Of a DNA stretch of 50,036 bases, positions 42,701 through 48,700 are shown in pieces. The notes under the pieces are model-generated. The model searched no databases. It was not told the DNA's origin and worked only from the letters and a program-made list of their open reading frames with translations. Made by a program: the position numbers and the translations under genes. Position 1 is the first letter of the stretch; each line of letters starts with the position of its first letter. The DNA comes from an uncultured Selenomonadales bacterium (lineage in GTDB: Bacteria; Bacillota; Negativicutes; Selenomonadales; Selenomonadaceae), in the NCBI GenBank assembly GCA_947165145.1, contig CAMUZG010000017.1:1-50036 (forward strand), in the 5' to 3' direction.

Positions 42701-45700
42701 GTTGTCCGTATTAGCGATACCGTCGAGGACGATGACTGCCGTGCTGATACCTTCTTGTTCGACACTTTCAACAATCGTGTGATCGTCGTTAGCGAAGTCG
42801 TAACCTGCGGTAGTCCACTGACCAGTGTAAGAAGCCGTCTCTTCAAGCAAGCTCCAGCCAGCCGCAACAACTTCGGGTTGGACGCCGCTGAGCGCGAATG
42901 TGAACGTTTCGTGACCTGTGCCGCTTTCAATCGTTGCGCCGTTGAAGTCAGCAGTGAACGCGCTTTCACCCAACGTGACAACCTTGTTATCTTTGTCGAG
43001 GGTCATGCCGGTGGACGCGCCGAAGCCGTAGATTGTGAAGAACGTATCGTCTTCGCCCTTCGCCTGGTAGACGACGTCTTTGTTGCCGTTCTGCAAAGTC
43101 GCGCCTTCGGTCTGCCATTCGAGATAAGAGACGCTGAGCGCACCTGCATTTTCTTTCCAAGCAGTGGCAGTGGAGACGATTGCGCTGATGCCGTAGATGC
43201 TGACGCCGCCCGCAACGATGCCTTCGTTGCCGCCGAACAGTTCGAGACCGTCGCTGTCTGCTTGATTGAGACGAATCGTATCGCCAATGCTGAAGCCTGC
43301 AACGCTGAACTTCGTGACGCCTTCGCCAACGTTGATGAGGTCGGAGCCGCTGCCGACGTTGATGAGGTTGTCGTTGCCGTTAACGTTGACAATGTCGTTG
43401 TCCGCGCCGCCGTCGATAGTGTTGCCGGTGCCGTTGACGGTGATTTGGTCTGCGCCGCTCATGCCTTTGACAGTCAAGCCGCTACCGTCAACAGTGATGG
43501 TGTCGACAGTGCTCATGCCCGTGAACGTCGCGTTGCTGAATTCGCCGTTGAGGTTGAACGCGTAGCCGCCGTCGTTGCTGAGAACCTCCGCGTTGGTGAA
43601 TTGTCCGCTCTTCAACGAAACGACGCCGTTTGCAGGACCCGCTTCCGCAATGCTGAGGCTGTTAACCGTGATACCGCCGATTTCGACTTGAGCCGCGCTC
43701 GTGCCGAAGGTTTCGTTGAAGTTGACGACCGTGCTCGTGCCGTTGAGCTGATAGCCCGAAATGCCCCAAGCGTTGACGTAAGACGCAACTTCATTTTCGA
43801 CAGTCCAACCACTTGCGCCGAAACGATAAGTGCTTGCGGAGTCGATTGAGAAGACGTAGTTGTAGCCAGCCGCGCTGTTGCTGACAATCTGGATTGTCTT
43901 ATCGGTGTTACCCCAGATGTTGCTGAGTGCGTCGTCGCCGAGGACAACCGTGCCGCTCGTCGTGCCGACAACGTCAGTGTCTTTAATGCTCACGCCAGTC
44001 GAGTCGCCGCCCAAGCCCGTGATGTTGAAGACTTCGACGGTGTCGTTCGTGCCGTTGTAGATGATCGTGTTGGAGCCGTCAATCAAGCTTGCGCCGCCAA
44101 CCGTGATTTGGTTGTAAGTGATGGGATCGGTGCCGACAACCGCGCTCCAAGATCTGCTTTCGGTGTAAACGGAGCTGATGCCGTAGATTGTCAAGTTGTC
44201 GCCCGCCTGGATTCCGTCGCCGCTGTCAAGCATTGTGAGGTCATCAACGGTGATTGCCGTCGCCAAGCTGATGGTGTCGTTGCCGCCCGCGACAAAGCCG
44301 CTGACAGTGAAGTTTTGGACGCCGTCCGCAACGTTAATGAGGTCGTCGCCCGCGCTCACGTCAATGTAGTTGTTTATGCTGGCATTGCTCACGAGGTTAA
44401 CGGTATTGGAACCGCTGCCCAAGGTGATGTTGTTGTAAGTAGCCCAGACTTGGACGTAATCGTCGCCGTCGCCTGTATTAACGCTGTCACCCCAACCGAT
44501 CTCGACAGTATCGTTGCCGTTGCCGGTTTCAATGCTGTGATAGCCTGTGAGTGCATAAACGGAATCGTTGCCGTCGCCCGTGCTTATGTTGATATTCTTG
44601 CCGGAAATGTAGCCGGTAGCGTCTTTGATGATGTCGGAGCCGCTGCCCGTGACGATGTTGATGTCGGTGACTGCGTTGGTGATGGTCGCGCCGTCGGTGA
44701 CAGTGTCGGTGAACGTGACTGTGCCGGTGCTCGTACCCGTCAAGAAGAAGGAGTAGCCGTCGTTAATCTTAACCGCAACGCTTGAGCCGAAGCTCTTTGC
44801 ATCCAATGTTGCGACGTTGTCGGTACCGATTGACTCGAAGCCGTCAATGCCGATGACGCCGGAAAGCTCAATCATCGACGCGCCCATTACGCTAGCTCTG
44901 TAGGTGAGCTGCGTGCCAGTGCCGATTGTGTAAGCACCTTCAAGCGTAGTGTTCGCGTAGACAGCGTGACCGCCTTCGACGTAGTTCCATTTGTCGAGAA
45001 TGTCGGACGCGCTCAAGCCGCTGATTGTGACTTCAGGTCTTTCGTTCTGGAACTTGACCTTAAGCACGCCTTCAACAAAGCTGAGCTCTTTGACAACGTT
45101 GCCTTCGCCGAAGTCAATGATGTCGTTCTCGGTGAAGTTGCTGACGCTGAAGTTCGTGACGTTCTCGCCGACAAAGATCGTGTCGTTGCCTTCGTCCGTG
45201 TTGACGGTTGCGCCGTCTTCGAGCAAGGTGATTTGGTCGTTGTCCGCGCCGCCGTCGATGTAAGCCGCCGCAGTGACAGTGATGTAATCGGAGCCGCCCA
45301 AGCCGTAAATCGCGATGTTCTCGATTGCGCTGGTGATTGTGTCGGATTTATCGAGACCCATGAAGCTCGTGCCAGCCACAACATTACCAGCCAAGGACAA
45401 GCCCAAACCGATATTTTCAGTGACGTAGACTGCTTTGCTGAATCCTGCGCCGTCAAGTTTCGCCCAGCTCAAGCCGCCGTCTGTAGCCTCAACGTAGCCG
45501 AAGTTGTCGACGTTGTTAATGCCGCTGAGAGCAACCATTGACGCGCCAGCAAGTGAATCTTGATAGGTGATGTCTGCGCCGCTTGAGAATGCGCCAGCGT
45601 CAACGAAACTACGGAGAACAGCTTGGTTAGCCGCAGGCTCGTTGCCGAACCAACTGATGCCTTCTTTGCCCCAAGTCAAGCCGCTGATTGTGACTTCGCC

Positions 45701-48700
45701 TTTATCGGTCGTGATAGTGGTAATACCGGTGGTTTCGTCGTAGGTGCGACCAGTGATTTCGCTGGTGAAGTGAATCGTATCGCCTGCGCTGAAGCCGACA
45801 ACCGCGAATCCTGCAATGCTTGCGCCGACGTTGACAATGTGGTCGTCGCCGAGAACGTTGACAGTAGCATCTTCGCCGCCGAGCAAGCTGACAACATCAG
45901 CACCGCTGCCGCCGACGATGTAAGCGTAGTTCGCGTAGTTGACCAACGTGTCAGTGCCTTCGCCGCCTTCGAGTGTTGCATATGCGCTGTTGTAATACGC
46001 ACGAAGAGCAGCATAAGCACCGGTAGCACCATAGAGTTTGGCATTAGCTTCTTCAAATTCCTCAGTCGCTTGTTGCAACGCATTTTCCGCCGCTACAGCC
46101 TCCTCTTCGGCTTCAGTGGTCTTGTATACGCCTGCAGTTATTTGTTTACGAGTGTTTTCAAGGCTGGCATTAGCAACTGCTGTTTCTGCCGCTTCGTATG
46201 CGTCTTGAGCATCTTTGAGTTCTTTCTGAAGTTGCTCCAAGCTCCTGCCATTGACCAAATCCTTTGCACCAGGAATTACGCGGTTTTCGATATAATCGTC
46301 ACCTGCGCCGCCGTTGATTGAAACACTTGAGCCGCCGTAGTTGACGATGAAGTCTTCGCCCGCTTGACCGTCAATAACGAGACCGGTGATTTCGTTGGTG
46401 ATGGTGTCGCCGAGTGTCGCGTCGCTCAAGCCCTTGAAGATTATACCTTTAGCGTCTGTTGTGCCTTCGAGTGCCAAGCTGAGACCTTTGACGTTTTCAA
46501 GCACTTCAACGGTTGAGGAGAAGCCATTGACGTTGAGGATTGCCGTAGATTGACCGCCTTCAGCAGCCGCAGTATAGCCGAAGTCTTTAGTGATTTCTTT
46601 GATGCCTGCAACGCGGAGCCAAGGCGTATCGGTTTCTTCGTCTCTGTACTTAATGGCATTGCCGTCTTTATAGCCGCCCGCGAGAGTGTGCGGTGCCAAT
46701 GTTGCTTCGTAGCCGAAATCAACGCCGCCGCCGAGCCAATCGATGCTGTCGCGCGACCAGCCCAAACCTTCAATCAACACTGTGCTATCGCCAGCAACCG
46801 TGACCATGAGATGAGTTTTATCGCCGTCAAGCGTATTGATGTCGAGAGGAGCAGCTTTATCGTCATGGAAGTAGATAGCGTCATCATTAGCCTTGCTGAA
46901 GCCTTCGACTTTGAAGTAACGAGTAGCCGGCACTTCAACGTTAATGTTGTTTGTAGCCTCGCTGACATCGACGACAACGGAAGAAGCAGCCGCGCCACGC
47001 AGGAAGATATTGTTTACGCCGGTTGCGGCACTGCCGCCGTTGATGTAGACGTTACTGAGAGCGTAGTTGACGATAACGTCTGCGCCTTCGCCGCCGAAGA
47101 TTGAAGTGTTGGTGCCTTTTTCAAGGTTGGTGATGATGTCCGCGCCGTCTTGACCGTAAATCGCGAGACCAGCGATATTGTTGCTGATTGTGTCGCCGTT
47201 ATCAGCGTCGTTCAAGCCGTAGAAGCTCACGCCAGCAGTAGCAAGTTCGGGTTTCAAATTGCCGATAAGTGACAAGCTGACGCCGCCCGTGTTGCTGATG
47301 ACGCTGACACTTGCGCCGAAGCCTGCGCCGTCCAAGATTGCAACACTCTGACCGTCGGTCGGAGCAAATTTGTAGCCGAAGTCCTTGGTGAGACTGTCGA
47401 TACCGTCAACGACAACCCAAGGCGTGCCTTCGTCGCCGTTGCGGAAGTGAATCTCGTTGCCAGCGACCGAATAGCCGCCCGTGAGTGTATGAGCCGCCAA
47501 GGTGTACTGAGTACCTTCGCCATTGTTGAACCACTCGACGCCGTCTTTGGAGTAGGAGAGACCGTGAACCGTGAATTGACCTTTCGATGTCACGACGAGG
47601 AGATCTTGATTGTCGTTGATTGCCGAGAGGCTCTTGATCGTGGCGTCGCCTTCAAGACGAATAACGTCATCTGCGCCGAAGTCGGTAACGCTGAATTGAT
47701 GATCATTAAGACCCGCAGTGCCGACGATGATTGTGTCGGAGCCGTCTTTGGTGGTGATGTTAATGTCGTAGTTACCAGGATTACTTCCTTCATACAGGTA
47801 GATCGTGTTATTATCTTCGCCACCGTCAATCTTAGCGTTCCAGCGAGTCTCAACTCTGATGTAGTCGTCGCCTTTACCGCCATGAGCTGTGATATTAGTA
47901 CTGCCGACGTAGATGGAATCGTTGCCGTCGCCCGCTTCGATATTGGTGTTATCGCCGCCGAACTTTGCACGCTTTATCGTGATTGTTTGCTCTTCGACAG
48001 TGACAGATGTACCGCCCGTTGCGTAGCTTATGCCGCTGACTTTGAATGTGGGAGAAGCACCATACATCAAGTAGCCTGCATAGATGAGATCATTGCCTGA
48101 GCCAGTCAAAACGGTGTTATATTTGCCGGAGCTGTAGACGGTGTTGTTCTTATCGCTGTTTGCAAAGTCTATCTTGTTCTTCGCGTCTGTACCGGAGTTT
48201 GCACCATTAGCGTTGCTCAAATCGAAGACCAGATAGCTGCCACCACTGCCGACGAATGAAAGTCCTGTTCCCTCGTTGACAACTGTGGCATTATCGTTGC
48301 CTAAGTTAATCGTCATATTTGAACCTCCGTTGTAAATGAAGTCTTTGCCGTCGCCGACGTTGATTTCGCCGTTCGAGCCAACGTTGTAAACCTTGTCGTC
48401 CTCCTTTCCTGTATCAATCGTGACGTTGTTCGCCAGATTGACAATTATATCTTTTCCGTCGCCCGTGTCAAACGCGATGTCTTGAGCGTCGTTGATGATT
48501 GTGTCGTCACCGTTCGTGCCGGTGAACTTCGCGGAGTCGAGATTGCTCAAGCCACCAGCAATGCTGAAGATGTAGCCTGCATTCTTGTCGACAGTGACGT
48601 TTGCCGTGAAGTTTTCAGCGTTCAAGATTGCGATGCTGGGACCATTGCCGTTTTGGGCAGATTCGAGAGCATCGAAGTCGTCGACACTCGTCACGCCGCC

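Noticed and set aside
41795-43849. 684-codon plus-strand open frame
   Set aside because: Same cause: antisense shadow of the giant gene with no family features.
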